Assembly: GCF_003054705.1 (NCBI RefSeq)
Contig: NZ_QAYX01000025.1
Location: forward strand, 744,001-808,000
Reading direction: 5' to 3'
DNA: 64,000 bases
From: Opitutus sp. ER46
GTDB taxonomy: Bacteria > Verrucomicrobiota > Verrucomicrobiia > Opitutales > Opitutaceae
How positions within the stretch are numbered: the first letter of the stretch is position 1; the number at the start of each line of letters is the position of its first letter. Shown piece by piece: positions 1-9,415 of the stretch. The notes under the pieces were generated by a model, which saw nothing but the letters and a program-made list of their open reading frames with translations, was not told the DNA's origin and searched no databases. A program made the position numbers and the translations under genes.

Positions 1-58
1 CGGCTTTGAAATTCCCTTTACTCGCGGGCGGGCCTGTTGGTTCATCTCCAGCGCCTTT

Positions 59-340
59 GTGAACCTCCGCCGCATCATCATCACCGCCTATGCCGTTGTG
101 CTCGCCGCACTCAGCGTGACCGGCGGCGCGGTGTACGTCGACGCCCGCGCCCAGTTGCGGCGGCTCAAGGAGATCGAGCTGCTGAAAAGGCAGGAACTGG
201 TGGAGGCGCAGGCGCGGCTCAAGGAGCAGGAAACGATTCTCGAGCGCTTGAAGTCCGATCCTGAGTTCGTCGAGCGGACGCTGCGGCGGCGCCACATGTA
301 CGGCAAACCGGGGGAGACGATCTTCCGCTTTCCGGACTGA
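59..340 (+). CDS. FtsB/DivIC-like septum formation initiator protein
   Basis: Small bitopic membrane protein of 93 residues. A hydrophobic segment at about residues 5-27 is followed by a charged coiled coil (about 30-68, rich in Leu, Glu and Lys) and a short C-terminal part containing YGKPGETIFRF, which matches the usual ending of FtsB/DivIC proteins (R..Y..pgE..f.f). That family forms a complex with FtsL and FtsQ at the divisome. The start is GTG at 59; no better start is seen. The bases before it hold only the end of an intergenic region or upstream gene that cannot be judged. The family is inferred from length, topology and C-terminal motif. It could be another short coiled-coil membrane protein. 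Confidence 0.75.
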   Translation: MNLRRIIITAYAVVLAALSVTGGAVYVDARAQLRRLKEIELLKRQELVEAQARLKEQETILERLKSDPEFVERTLRRRHMYGKPGETIFRFPD

Positions 341-422
341 ACGGGCGGGCGGCCCCGGCGTCCTTTTGCGGCGGTGGCGCCGAACCAATTCCGCCGCCGC
401 CTGACCATTTTCGCATTCATCC

Positions 423-1868
423 ATGGCTACGAATCATCCGTTGATTGAGAAGTTTCAGCAGGCCGGCCAGGGCCAGGTGTTCGCCTATTTCGACGAACTG
501 AGCCCGGAGGCGCAGCGACAACTGCTGGCCGAGGCCGCGGAGATTGACCTCGCGGAAGTCGAGCGGCTGAGCCGCACGCTGCTGGCGAAAGGCGCGGCGG
601 CGGGCGTGAATCTGGAAGGCCTCACGCCGGCGCCCTACGAGAAGCGGCCCGAGCACGGCGGCGATGCCGCGGCTTGGGCGAAGGCGAAAGCGGCGGGCGA
701 GGCCGCCTTGCGGGCCGGCCGGGTTGCGGCCTTCACCGTCGCGGGCGGGCAGGGCACCCGGCTGGGTTACGACGGGCCCAAGGGCACGTTCCCGGTGACG
801 CCCGTGCGCCGGAAGACGTTGTTCCAGGTGTTTGCCGAGAAGATCCGGGCGGCCGGCGTCCGCTACGGCAAGCCGCTGCACTGGTTCATCATGACCAGCC
901 ACGTGAACCATGCCGCGACCGAGGCGTTCTTCACCGCCAACCAGTGCTTCGGCCTCGACCGCGACCACGTGCATTTCTTCCGCCAGGGCCGGATGCCGGC
1001 GGTGGGTTTTGACGGCAAGATCCTGCTCGAAGGGAAGGGGACGATCGCGCTTTCGCCGGACGGCCATGGCGGCTCGTTGCGCGCGCTTGAGCGCAGCGGC
1101 GCGCTCGATCTCATGCAGCGGGAGGGCGTCGACATCCTGAGCTACTTCCAGGTCGACAACCCGCTGATCCGGATCATCGACCCGGCGTTCATCGGCTGGC
1201 ACGTGCTCGGCGCATCCGAGATGTCGAGCAAGATGGTGCCGAAAGCGTTCCCGGAGGAAAAGGTCGGGCACTTCTGCGTGCAACAGGGTCGGCGCGTCGT
1301 GATCGAGTATTCCGATCTGCCGCTGGCGATGCAGCGTGAGAAGGGACCCGATGGCCAGCTCCGCTACCTGGCCGGCAGCATCGCGATTCACCTCCTCGAT
1401 CGCGAGTTCGTCCGGCGCATGGCGCGGGTGCAGCCGGGGGTGGCCGAGGGCAACGCGCCGACGCTGCCCTTCCATCGCGCCGACAAAAAGATCCCGACGC
1501 TCGATGCCACGGGCCGGCCCGTGAAACCTGAGAAGCCGAACGGCGTGAAGTTCGAGATGTTCGTCTTCGATGCGCTGCCGTTCGCGCGCCAACCCGTGAT
1601 CATCGAAACCCGCCGCGAGGACGACTTCTCCCCGGTGAAGAACGCCGAGGGCGTGGACTCACCCAAGACCTGTCGCGACGACCAGCTGCGGCAGTTCGCC
1701 CGCTGGCTGAAGGCCAACGCCGCCACGGTCACCACCGATGCCACCGGCCTCCCCGCGGTGAGCCTCGAGGTGTCCCCGCTGTTCGGCTACGACGAGGACT
1801 CCTTCGCGGACGCGTGGCGCAAGCTGGCCGCCAAGCCCGCGATCACCGAAGGGCTGTACCTCGAGTGA
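423..1868 (+). CDS. UDPGP-family UTP:sugar-1-phosphate uridylyltransferase (UAP1-like)
   Basis: 481 residues, normal for the eukaryote-like UDPGP family. The nucleotide-binding signature GGQGTRLGYDGPKG lies near residues 107-120. The later stretch NGVKFEMFVFDALPFA is characteristic of UDP-N-acetylglucosamine pyrophosphorylases (AGX/UAP1 type), where it helps hold the sugar and uridine. The enzyme joins UTP and a hexose- or hexosamine-1-phosphate to give a UDP-sugar and PPi in the cytosol. The next gene is a phosphohexomutase that would supply the sugar-1-phosphate, so the two form a nucleotide-sugar pair. Whether the preferred substrate is GlcNAc-1-P or Glc-1-P cannot be settled from sequence; the UAP1-like motif favours GlcNAc-1-P. 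Start ATG 423. Confidence 0.88.
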   Translation: MATNHPLIEKFQQAGQGQVFAYFDELSPEAQRQLLAEAAEIDLAEVERLSRTLLAKGAAAGVNLEGLTPAPYEKRPEHGGDAAAWAKAKAAGEAALRAGRVAAFTVAGGQGTRLGYDGPKGTFPVTPVRRKTLFQVFAEKIRAAGVRYGKPLHWFIMTSHVNHAATEAFFTANQCFGLDRDHVHFFRQGRMPAVGFDGKILLEGKGTIALSPDGHGGSLRALERSGALDLMQREGVDILSYFQVDNPLIRIIDPAFIGWHVLGASEMSSKMVPKAFPEEKVGHFCVQQGRRVVIEYSDLPLAMQREKGPDGQLRYLAGSIAIHLLDREFVRRMARVQPGVAEGNAPTLPFHRADKKIPTLDATGRPVKPEKPNGVKFEMFVFDALPFARQPVIIETRREDDFSPVKNAEGVDSPKTCRDDQLRQFARWLKANAATVTTDATGLPAVSLEVSPLFGYDEDSFADAWRKLAAKPAITEGLYLE

Positions 1869-1969
1869 TCGCCCGCTAAGCTGCCTTCTCCGTCGCGCGC
1901 GGCGTGAGCCCGGAGGCTCCGCCGCGACCGTGCCGGCCCGGTTCCAACTCCACCCTCCTTGCCTTACCC

Positions 1970-3919
1970 ATGACCACGCATGATCGGATCTCCACCGCCG
2001 GGCGCGCAGGACAACTGCTGCCCGGAGCCGTCGAAAACCTCCACGCCTTCCTGGGCGCCAAGCTGCCCCGCTGGGCCGAAGCCAGCATCGAGGAACTCGT
2101 CGCGGCGGAGGCGTGGCCGGAACTGAACGATCGGTTCTATCGGTATCTCGAGTTTGGGACCGGCGGCATGCGCGGGCGTACCATCGGTGCGCGGCCGGCG
2201 AGCGCCGAGACGGGCCAGGTCGACGCCAAAGGTTCGCCGGAACACGCGGCGATCGGGAGCAACATGCTCAACGATTTCACCCTGATCCGCGCCACGATCG
2301 GCCTTTTCCGCTACACCCGGGCCCACCTCGAGCGCCAGGGCAGCAAGGTGGCCCCGCGCCTCGTCATCGCGCACGACGTGCGCCACTTCTCGCGCCGCTT
2401 CTGCGAGCTCGCCGCCTCGACGTGGACGCAGCTCGGCGGGCAGGCCTGGATCTTCGACGGCCCGCGCCCGACGCCGCAGCTCAGCTTTTCTGTGCGCTGG
2501 CTCAAGGCCCACACGGGCGTGGTCATCACGGCGAGCCACAATCCCTCCCACGACAACGGCTTCAAGGCCTACTTCGATGACGGCGCGCAGGTCGTGCCGC
2601 CGCATGACCGCGGCATTGTGCAGGAGGTCAATGCGGTCCCGCTCGCGGAGCTGGGGGCGTTTCTCAACGTGAAGCTCGACGGCGTGACCACGCTCGGCCG
2701 CGACGCGGACGACGCCTACCTTGCCGTCGCGGCGCAGGCGGCGCTCGACCCCGAGGTCTTCCGGAAGACCAAGCTCTCCGTCGTCTTCACCAACATCCAC
2801 GGCACCGGCGCGGTTCATTCGCTGCCGCTGTTGCTGCACGCCGGCTGCACCGTCAATCCCGTGTCGGAGCAGCTCGATTTCGACGCGCGCTTCCCGACCG
2901 TGAAGTCCCCGAACCCGGAGAACGCCGCGGCGCTCGCCCGCGCGGTCGCCCTCGCGGAAAAGAACGGCGCCGATGTCGTGCTCGCCACCGATCCCGATGC
3001 GGATCGCATGGGCTGCGCGGTCCGCACGCGCGACGGCCGGATGGAACTGCTTACCGGCAACCAGATCGGCGCGCTGCTCGCCGAGTATCGGCTGATGAAG
3101 TACAAGGAGCTCGGCTGGATTCCGCGCGACGGTTCCCGTCACGTCGCGATCATCAAGACCTTCGTCACCACCCAGCTCCAGGACGCGGTCGGCCGCGGCC
3201 ACGGCGTGAAGGTCATCAACACCCTCACGGGCTTCAAGTGGATCGCCGCGAAGATGCGCGGGTACGAGGACAAGCTCCGGGCCGCCATGGGGCCGGACTT
3301 CGACTACGACGCCACGCCGTTCCGCGAGCGGGCGCGGCTGCTCCAGCTGCACAGTACCTTCTACGCGTTCGGCACCGAGGAGAGCTACGGCTACCTGCCG
3401 AACGACTTCCTCCGGGACAAGGACGGTAACTCGGCCTGTCTCATGTTCGCCGAGGTCTGTGCCTGGGTGAAGGGCCGCGGCCTGACCGTGCCGGAGTACC
3501 TCGACGAGCTGTACGTCCGCTACGGATTCTTCCTCGAGGGCGTGATCAACATCTACTACGAGGGCGCCAGCGGCAGCGCGAAGATCAAGCGCATCCTCGA
3601 GACGTACCGCAGCCAGCCGCCGAAGACTTTCGGTGACGTGGGCGTCACCCGCTTCCAGGACTTCGGGCGCGAGACGATCATCGATGCCGATGGCGAGAAG
3701 GTGCCGGCGCAGGATCTCTACTTCGTTACCCTTGCCAACGGTTACAGCTTCGCCGCCCGCGGCAGCGGCACCGAACCGAAGATGAAGTTCTACATCTTTG
3801 CGCAGGAGAACGTTTCGTCCGTGGCGGAACTGCCGGCGGTGAAAGCCCGGGTGCGCGCCACCCTCGACCAGCTCAACCACGCCATCGAAGCCGATGCGCG
3901 GGCCCGCGCAGAGGGATGA
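1970..3919 (+). CDS. Phosphoglucomutase/phosphomannomutase (alpha-D-phosphohexomutase, PGM2-like)
   Basis: 649 residues with all the alpha-D-phosphohexomutase landmarks: the phosphoserine loop TASHNPSHDNGFKAY (about 186-200), the metal-binding loop DPDADR (about 342-347), the sugar-binding GTEESYGY and the C-terminal phosphate-binding RGSGTEPK. It interconverts hexose-6- and hexose-1-phosphate through a bisphosphate intermediate. Its length and the inserted region resemble the longer PGM2/PMM type rather than the 450-residue bacterial PMM. An in-frame ATG at 1970 (MTTHDRISTAG) is preferred to an upstream start at 1904, because the extra 22 residues are proline/arginine-rich and look like untranslated leader. 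It lies 101 bp after the uridylyltransferase and is probably cotranscribed. Confidence 0.92.
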   Translation: MTTHDRISTAGRAGQLLPGAVENLHAFLGAKLPRWAEASIEELVAAEAWPELNDRFYRYLEFGTGGMRGRTIGARPASAETGQVDAKGSPEHAAIGSNMLNDFTLIRATIGLFRYTRAHLERQGSKVAPRLVIAHDVRHFSRRFCELAASTWTQLGGQAWIFDGPRPTPQLSFSVRWLKAHTGVVITASHNPSHDNGFKAYFDDGAQVVPPHDRGIVQEVNAVPLAELGAFLNVKLDGVTTLGRDADDAYLAVAAQAALDPEVFRKTKLSVVFTNIHGTGAVHSLPLLLHAGCTVNPVSEQLDFDARFPTVKSPNPENAAALARAVALAEKNGADVVLATDPDADRMGCAVRTRDGRMELLTGNQIGALLAEYRLMKYKELGWIPRDGSRHVAIIKTFVTTQLQDAVGRGHGVKVINTLTGFKWIAAKMRGYEDKLRAAMGPDFDYDATPFRERARLLQLHSTFYAFGTEESYGYLPNDFLRDKDGNSACLMFAEVCAWVKGRGLTVPEYLDELYVRYGFFLEGVINIYYEGASGSAKIKRILETYRSQPPKTFGDVGVTRFQDFGRETIIDADGEKVPAQDLYFVTLANGYSFAARGSGTEPKMKFYIFAQENVSSVAELPAVKARVRATLDQLNHAIEADARARAEG

Positions 3920-4026
3920 TCTCCCCGGCGGCACGCGGACCGGGGGCGCGGCCTGCTCCCGCCGCCGCCGCGGGGTCTGCACCCCGTGAACCGCGCCCCG
4001 GGGGCCGAGTCTAGGCGACGACAGCC

Positions 4027-7000
4027 ATGTCCACGGCGCGCTTCCCCTTCCTCGGCTCCCGCCTGCCGCGACGGGTCCTGATCGTCGGCTGCGGGCTCAG
4101 CCTGCTGGCGGGGACCGTGCTGCACCTGCGGGCGCGGGCGGCGCTCACCTATCGGGCCGACGAATACGCCGCCGACCTGGGCGCCAAGATCGACTCGCGG
4201 CTCTGGGCGTACCTCGCGCTCCTCCGGGGCGCGGCGGGTTTCTTCAGCACCGAGGGCTGGATCACGCCCGACAAGTTTGCGCGCTACTTCAGCCAGGTGG
4301 ATGTCGCCCGCAACTATCCCGGACTCCAGGGCGTCGGCTACACGCTGCGGCTGGCGCCGGCCGAGGCGGCGGGTTTCGCGGCGCGCCGGCGCGCGGAGGG
4401 TCGGGCGGACTTCCGCATCTGGCCGATGGACCCTCGGCCGGAGTACCACACGATCGTCTACCTCGAGCCGGACAACGTCCGCAACCGGGCGGCGCTCGGC
4501 TACGACATGCACACCGATGTCGTGCGTCGCACCGCGATGGATCGCGCGCGGGATACCGGGCAGCCGGCCGCGACCGGGAAGGTGACGCTGGTGCAGGAGA
4601 TCGACACGGCCAAGCAGGCCGGCTTCCTGATTTACGTTCCCTTCTACCTCGGCGGCGGATTGCCCGCGACCGTCACCGCGCGCCGCGAACGGCTGGCGGG
4701 CTACGCCTATTCGCCAATCCGGGCGGGCGACTTCATCAATGCGCTCCTCGGCCCCGGCGGCACGCGCGGCGGCGTCGCGGTGTACGACGGCATGCCCACC
4801 CCGGATAACTTGCTGTATCGCACGGGTGCGGCCGCGGACTGGCTGCGCGTGTCGCGCGTCCGCACACTGTGGATGGCGGACCGGCCGTGGACGCTCGTCT
4901 ACACCTCGGAGCGCGGTATTTTGCTGGCGCCGCTCGCCGTGACCCTGGCGGGCTTCATCGCCGCTGGCGGGGTGGCGTTCCTGGTGCGGGGGCTGGAGCG
5001 CGCGCGGCGCGAGGCCCACCGGAGCGAGGCCGAGACGCGGGAACGCGAAGGGGAACTGGCGCTGCTCGTCGACGCGGTGCCCGCGCTCGTGTCGTACATC
5101 GACCAGAACCGCATCCTGCGCGTCTGCAACCGGCGCTACGCGGACTGGTTTGGCGTGTCGCCCGGGGCGCTGGTTGGACGGCGCGTCGGCGATGCGGTGG
5201 GGCTCGAAGGCAACCAGGAAGTTGAGACCCACCTGCGCCGGGCGCTGGCGGGAGAGGGCGTGTCGTTCGAGCGTTGGCAGCGGATCCCCGGCGCCGGGGC
5301 GCGCTATCTCGGCACAATCTACGTGCCCCACCGCGGACCGGCCGGCCACATCGTGGGCGTGTACGCGCTCACCTCCGACCTGACGGTGCACAAGCGCGCG
5401 GAGGAGGCGGCGCGCTTCGTGGCCGACTGCGGGCAACTGCTGATCTCCTCGATGGATTTTGAGACGACCACGCGCGGCATCGTACACCTGGCGGTGCCCC
5501 GGGTGGCCGACCTCGCGGTGCTGTTTCGGGCGGAGGACGGCAAGCTCCGGGCAACCGCGGTGGCCCATGTCGACGAGGCGATCGAGCGGGAGCTGCACGC
5601 CAATCTCGACCTGCTGGCACTGCCGATCGGCGGCCAGCACAACCTCGCCGCCGCGGCGCGCATGGGGGTGCCGGTCGTGTCCCCGCAGATCGACCGGCAG
5701 ACGATCGAGCACGCCGTGGAGGGCGACGCGCAGCGCCGGCTGCTGCAGTTGCTCGACCTGCGCTCGGCTGTGCATGTGCCGGTGGTCGTACGGGGCCGGC
5801 TCTGGGCGGTGTTCAGCCTCGGCACGACGGCGCACAGCGGGCGGCAGTTTTCCGACGAGCAGCGGCAGCTGGCCGAGGACGTGTCCACCCGGCTGCGACT
5901 GGCGGTGGAAAACGCGCTGCTCTACCGCGAAGCGCAGCAGGAGATCGAGGAGCGCCGGCGCGCGGAGCGGACCGCGCGCGAAACCGAGGAGCGATTCCGG
6001 CTGCTGGTGGAGGGCGTGCGGGACTACGCGATCATGGCGCTGGATCGTGAGGCCCGGATCGATTCGTGGAACGAAGGGGCGGAGCAGACGCTGGGCTTTC
6101 CCGCCGGGGAGGTGATGGGCACCCCGGCGGCCCGATTCTATACCGCCGAGGATCAAGCCGCCGGGCAGCCGGAACGCGACCTCGCCCAGGCGCGCCAGCA
6201 CGAGGCAGCGTCGAACGAACGCTGGTTCGTGCGCCGGGACGGCTCCCGGTTCTGGGGCAGCAGCCACTTCGCGGTGCTGCACGAAAGCGATCGCGTGCGC
6301 GGCTACGCCTGGATCCTGCGCGATCTCACCGACCGCAAGCGGATGGAGGAGGAACTCGAACGGCGGGTGCAGGCCCGCACGGCCGAGCTGCACGAGGCGG
6401 TGCAGGAGCTCGAGGCCTTCTCGTATTCGGTTTCGCATGATCTCCGGGCGCCGCTGCGGACCATCCGCGGATTCACCGAGCTCGCGCTCGAGGAGGCCGG
6501 CCCGCGGCTGCACGAGGAGGAACGCGGTTATCTCGGCCGCGTGCACCGGGCGTCCGCGCGGCTCGACCGGCTGATCTCCGACCTCCTGGCCTACACGCGC
6601 GTGTCCAAGACGAAGGTCGAGCTGCGGCCCGTCGACCTGCATGCGCTGGTCTCGGACATCCGGCGCGAACATCCGGAGTTCCAGCCGCCGCGCGCCAACG
6701 TGGAAATCGAGGGCACCCTGCTCCCCGTGGTGGGCAATGAGGCCTACCTGACCCAGTGCCTCACGAACCTGCTGGGCAACGCGGTGAAGTTCGTGGCGCC
6801 GGGCACGCGGCCCGAGGTGCGCGTGGCAACGGAGAGCCGCGAGGGCGTGGTGCGGCTGCGGGTGTCGGACAACGGGATCGGCATTCCGCCCGAGCGGCTC
6901 AACAAGGCATTTGAGATCTTCGAGCGGCTGCACACGACGGGCGACTACGAGGGGACCGGCGTGGGACTCGCCATCGTGCGCCGTGCCGTCCAGCGCATGA

Positions 7001-7080
7001 AAGGCCGCGTCGGCGTGAGTTCGGAAGTGGGGCGAGGGACGACGTTCTGGATCGAACTGCCGCCGGTGCCGCCGAGTTGA
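4027..7080 (+). CDS. CHASE-PAS-GAF-PAS sensor histidine kinase
   Basis: 1017-residue membrane sensor kinase. A first transmembrane helix (about 14-35) is followed by an extracytoplasmic CHASE domain (about 60-260; contains LQGVGYTLRL and YDMHTDVVRR), a second transmembrane helix (about 297-320), a PAS domain (about 345-455), a GAF domain (about 465-640), a second PAS (about 655-775) and the kinase core. The phospho-accepting His is in SVSHDLRAPLRTIRGF (His about 804). The HATPase domain has NLLGNAVKF, DNGIGIP and GTGVGLAIV. CHASE domains usually bind small extracellular ligands such as adenine derivatives or peptides. No receiver domain and no partner regulator gene is adjacent, so it is an orphan kinase. 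The core resembles the bacteriophytochrome/HWE-like kinase encoded at the end of the chemotaxis operon at 13322. Confidence 0.93.
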   Translation: MSTARFPFLGSRLPRRVLIVGCGLSLLAGTVLHLRARAALTYRADEYAADLGAKIDSRLWAYLALLRGAAGFFSTEGWITPDKFARYFSQVDVARNYPGLQGVGYTLRLAPAEAAGFAARRRAEGRADFRIWPMDPRPEYHTIVYLEPDNVRNRAALGYDMHTDVVRRTAMDRARDTGQPAATGKVTLVQEIDTAKQAGFLIYVPFYLGGGLPATVTARRERLAGYAYSPIRAGDFINALLGPGGTRGGVAVYDGMPTPDNLLYRTGAAADWLRVSRVRTLWMADRPWTLVYTSERGILLAPLAVTLAGFIAAGGVAFLVRGLERARREAHRSEAETREREGELALLVDAVPALVSYIDQNRILRVCNRRYADWFGVSPGALVGRRVGDAVGLEGNQEVETHLRRALAGEGVSFERWQRIPGAGARYLGTIYVPHRGPAGHIVGVYALTSDLTVHKRAEEAARFVADCGQLLISSMDFETTTRGIVHLAVPRVADLAVLFRAEDGKLRATAVAHVDEAIERELHANLDLLALPIGGQHNLAAAARMGVPVVSPQIDRQTIEHAVEGDAQRRLLQLLDLRSAVHVPVVVRGRLWAVFSLGTTAHSGRQFSDEQRQLAEDVSTRLRLAVENALLYREAQQEIEERRRAERTARETEERFRLLVEGVRDYAIMALDREARIDSWNEGAEQTLGFPAGEVMGTPAARFYTAEDQAAGQPERDLAQARQHEAASNERWFVRRDGSRFWGSSHFAVLHESDRVRGYAWILRDLTDRKRMEEELERRVQARTAELHEAVQELEAFSYSVSHDLRAPLRTIRGFTELALEEAGPRLHEEERGYLGRVHRASARLDRLISDLLAYTRVSKTKVELRPVDLHALVSDIRREHPEFQPPRANVEIEGTLLPVVGNEAYLTQCLTNLLGNAVKFVAPGTRPEVRVATESREGVVRLRVSDNGIGIPPERLNKAFEIFERLHTTGDYEGTGVGLAIVRRAVQRMKGRVGVSSEVGRGTTFWIELPPVPPS

Positions 7081-7128
7081 GTAGCTGGTAAAGACGTCCG
7101 CTCGCACCCAAGTCCTTGCCCTGGAAAG

Positions 7129-7145
7129 GGCGGCTCGAAGCCGCC
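7129..7145 (+). terminator. Hairpin after the CHASE kinase gene, weak terminator candidate
   Basis: A perfect 7-bp stem (GGCGGCT/AGCCGCC) with a 3-nt loop sits 49 bp after the kinase stop codon and is followed by GAAAATT rather than a clear U tract. It could be a weak intrinsic or factor-assisted terminator. A TTTTT run is present further on, at 7246-7250. The rest of the 7081-7347 gap shows no convincing gene. Confidence 0.3.
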
Positions 7146-7347
7146 GAAAATTGCCTATGGCGGGCCCGGAGCCGGCTCCGTTCGGCGTCATGGGAAATCG
7201 GATGCGGCTAGTTTGGTGGCGCGGCCCGCTACGCAAAGTGGCGGCGTTTTTCTAGGATGATCCCGGCTTACGAAGGGCGGGCGTAGGCCGGTCGGCACCC
7301 CTCCGGGGCGGCTGGCGCAAAACCCGTCTGGTCCGGCTCCCCTCGTC

Positions 7348-9354
7348 ATGCATACCTCTCGTTGGCTGGGTTCGTCCGTCTGCGTCTTCCTGCTCCTGCT
7401 GGTCCCGCTGTTCGCCGCGCCGCCGGTGCTGCAGCGCGCCGATGCCCTTGGTTTCGTCGAGGGCGACGCCGTCGAATATCACGTCGTTGCCACTGGCGCC
7501 ACCGCGTACACGGCCGTTGGGCTCCCGCCGGGTACGACCATCGATGCGAGCACCGGCGTGATTCGCGGCGTGGCGCGCGACGTCGGCCGGTATCCGGTGA
7601 CGGTGAGCGCGACCAATGCCGACGGCACGAGTTCGGTACGCCTCGACATCTCGGTGGTCTCCTCTGCGGCGGGTCCGCTGATCTACGCCCCGCTCATGTT
7701 TGACGCGTACCATTCGGTGCAGCCGGGCGGCGAGGCGTTCACCTGCACGCTCAAGGCCACGGGTTCCCCGACCAGCTACGAAACCAGCGAGGTGCTGCCG
7801 GCGGGATGGTCGTTCAGCGCCGGCGGCGTGCTCGTGGGGCGGACGCAGCAGCCCGGGCTCAGCGTGATTCCGGTGAGTGCCACCAACGCCAACGGCATCG
7901 GCTCCGCGGCCATCACGGTGCGGGTGCATCCGGCGTGCACCCAGTTCGAGCAGACGACGGGCAGCCTGCAGGCGGGCGATGTGTTCCGGGTGGCACTGCA
8001 GTTCAACCGGCCGGTGTCGTTTGGCGGTGATGCGCCGTACCTCGAATTCACGACGTACCCAAGTGGCGCGACGCGCCGGCTCGCTTACGCGTCGGGCAAC
8101 GGTACCTCCGCACTCACTTTCACCTATACGGTGACGGCGGATGACACCCCCGGCGACATCCTGCTCTACACGACACTGCAACCGTCCGCCGGTGCGGAGG
8201 TGATCGGACTGCAGGACCAGGACGGCCTGCAGGTGGGCAAGGCGCTGCCGATCGCCGGCGCGTACACTCCGGTGGCGCGGATCGTGGTGGTGACGCCGAC
8301 CACGCCCACGCCGACTGGCAACGACTCGGGCGGGCAGGGCAGTGGCGGAGTGACAACGCCGACGCCGAGCGTCGACCCGGTGGTGACGACTCCGCCGGCG
8401 TCCACTCCTGACCCTGAACCCATGCCGGAGCCGACCCCGACGACTCCGCCGGTCGCGACCACACCGCCGCCGACCACCACACCCGTGGTGACGGCGCCGC
8501 CAGCGAGCACGCCGACGACACCGGACACACCGACGATGCCGGCGCCGCAGGGCCGCTTGGTGAATCTCTCCGCGCGTGCGCTCGTCGCGGAAGGCGACGC
8601 GAACCGGGCGTTCCTGGCCGGCTTCGTGGTGTCGGGCGCGACGCCGCGGTCGATGCTGCTGCGGGCGGTCGGGCCGGCGCTGACGGCACTCGGGGTGACG
8701 TCACCGGTCGCGAACCCTCGTTTGCGGGTATACGACGCCGCCGGCACGGTGATCGCGGAGAACGACGACTGGAACACGGCCGAAGTGGCGGCCAAGGCGG
8801 CGAGCGTCGGCGCGTTCAGCCTGAAGGCTGGGAGCACGGACGCCGCGCGGGTGCTCACGCTGGCGCCGGGACTCTATACCATGGAAGTCGTGCCCGGCAG
8901 CGGCGCGGGCGTGGCGTTGGCGGAAGTCTATGACCTTGGCACCGGAGCGACGGAGGCGCCGCTCGTGAACATCTCGACCCGCGCGTACGTCGGCGCGGGG
9001 GAGGGCGCGCTCACGGCGGGCTTCGTCATCGGTGGCAATGCCGCGAAACGCGTGCTGGTTCGCGGCGTGGGCCCGGGACTCAGCCAGTTGGGCGTTTCCG
9101 GCGTGTTGGCCGACCCCAAGCTCGCCGTCTATCGCGCCGGCGGCGTGGTGGTGGCAGAGAACAACGACTGGCAGAGCGGGACGGCGGCGGCGGATGTCGC
9201 GGCGGCGAGCAAGGCGACCGGTGCGTTCGCGCTCACGCCCGGCGGGCGCGATGCGGCGACCGTGCTGACGCTGGAGCCGGGCGCTTACACGGTCGTCGTG
9301 AGTTCGGTCGACGGCGGCGCCGGCACCGGGCTCGTCGAAGTTTACCAATATTGA
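7348..9354 (+). CDS. Secreted Ig-like/Pro-Thr-linker protein with two C-terminal repeats
   Basis: 668 residues, exported: the N-terminal signal peptide ends near residue 25 (hydrophobic VFLLLLVPLFA). The first half (about 30-300) contains two putative Ig/cadherin-like domains; GTTIDASTGVIRGV is typical of the bacterial putative-Ig family. A flexible Pro/Thr/Ser linker follows (about 315-400). The last 270 residues are two tandem domains of about 130 residues, each opening with LVN.S.RA and containing AGFV..G, V.GPGL..LGV, VYDA or VYRA, and ending in a (V/A)EVY element. Such tandem modules are common in secreted Opitutaceae proteins, but their function is unknown to me. Ligand or cell-surface binding is a guess. 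The gene stands alone between a kinase gene and a convergent terminator. Confidence 0.82.
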   Translation: MHTSRWLGSSVCVFLLLLVPLFAAPPVLQRADALGFVEGDAVEYHVVATGATAYTAVGLPPGTTIDASTGVIRGVARDVGRYPVTVSATNADGTSSVRLDISVVSSAAGPLIYAPLMFDAYHSVQPGGEAFTCTLKATGSPTSYETSEVLPAGWSFSAGGVLVGRTQQPGLSVIPVSATNANGIGSAAITVRVHPACTQFEQTTGSLQAGDVFRVALQFNRPVSFGGDAPYLEFTTYPSGATRRLAYASGNGTSALTFTYTVTADDTPGDILLYTTLQPSAGAEVIGLQDQDGLQVGKALPIAGAYTPVARIVVVTPTTPTPTGNDSGGQGSGGVTTPTPSVDPVVTTPPASTPDPEPMPEPTPTTPPVATTPPPTTTPVVTAPPASTPTTPDTPTMPAPQGRLVNLSARALVAEGDANRAFLAGFVVSGATPRSMLLRAVGPALTALGVTSPVANPRLRVYDAAGTVIAENDDWNTAEVAAKAASVGAFSLKAGSTDAARVLTLAPGLYTMEVVPGSGAGVALAEVYDLGTGATEAPLVNISTRAYVGAGEGALTAGFVIGGNAAKRVLVRGVGPGLSQLGVSGVLADPKLAVYRAGGVVVAENNDWQSGTAAADVAAASKATGAFALTPGGRDAATVLTLEPGAYTVVVSSVDGGAGTGLVEVYQY

Positions 9355-9384
9355 AATCGGGAGGACTGAGTCCTTCCGATTTCA
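9352..9384. terminator. Strong bidirectional terminator hairpin that includes the stop codon
   Basis: A 15-bp stem (left arm 9352-9366, right arm 9370-9384, one G-T pair, 3-nt loop TGA) begins in the TGA stop of the secreted-protein gene. The outer bases are A/T-rich, giving AAAT and ATTT tracts at both feet, as expected between convergent genes. It would end transcription of the + gene and of pdhC coming from the other side. Confidence 0.75.
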
Positions 9385-9393
9385 GCCTCGTCG

Positions 9394-9412
9394 GTTTTCG
9401 CGGACCGAAAAC
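9394..9412. terminator. Second convergent hairpin next to pdhC
   Basis: A 7-bp perfect stem GTTTTCG/CGAAAAC with a 5-nt loop lies 3 bp from the pdhC stop codon. The T4 and A4 runs are inside the stem. Together with the hairpin at 9352 it forms a double barrier between convergent transcripts. Confidence 0.45.
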
Positions 9413-9415
9413 TGC

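Noticed and set aside
3790-7236. Long open frame (over 1100 codons) on the - strand opposite the CHASE kinase gene
   Set aside because: Arg/His/Pro-rich composition without domains; it mirrors a gene with clear PAS, GAF and kinase motifs. Long antisense frames are expected at this GC content.
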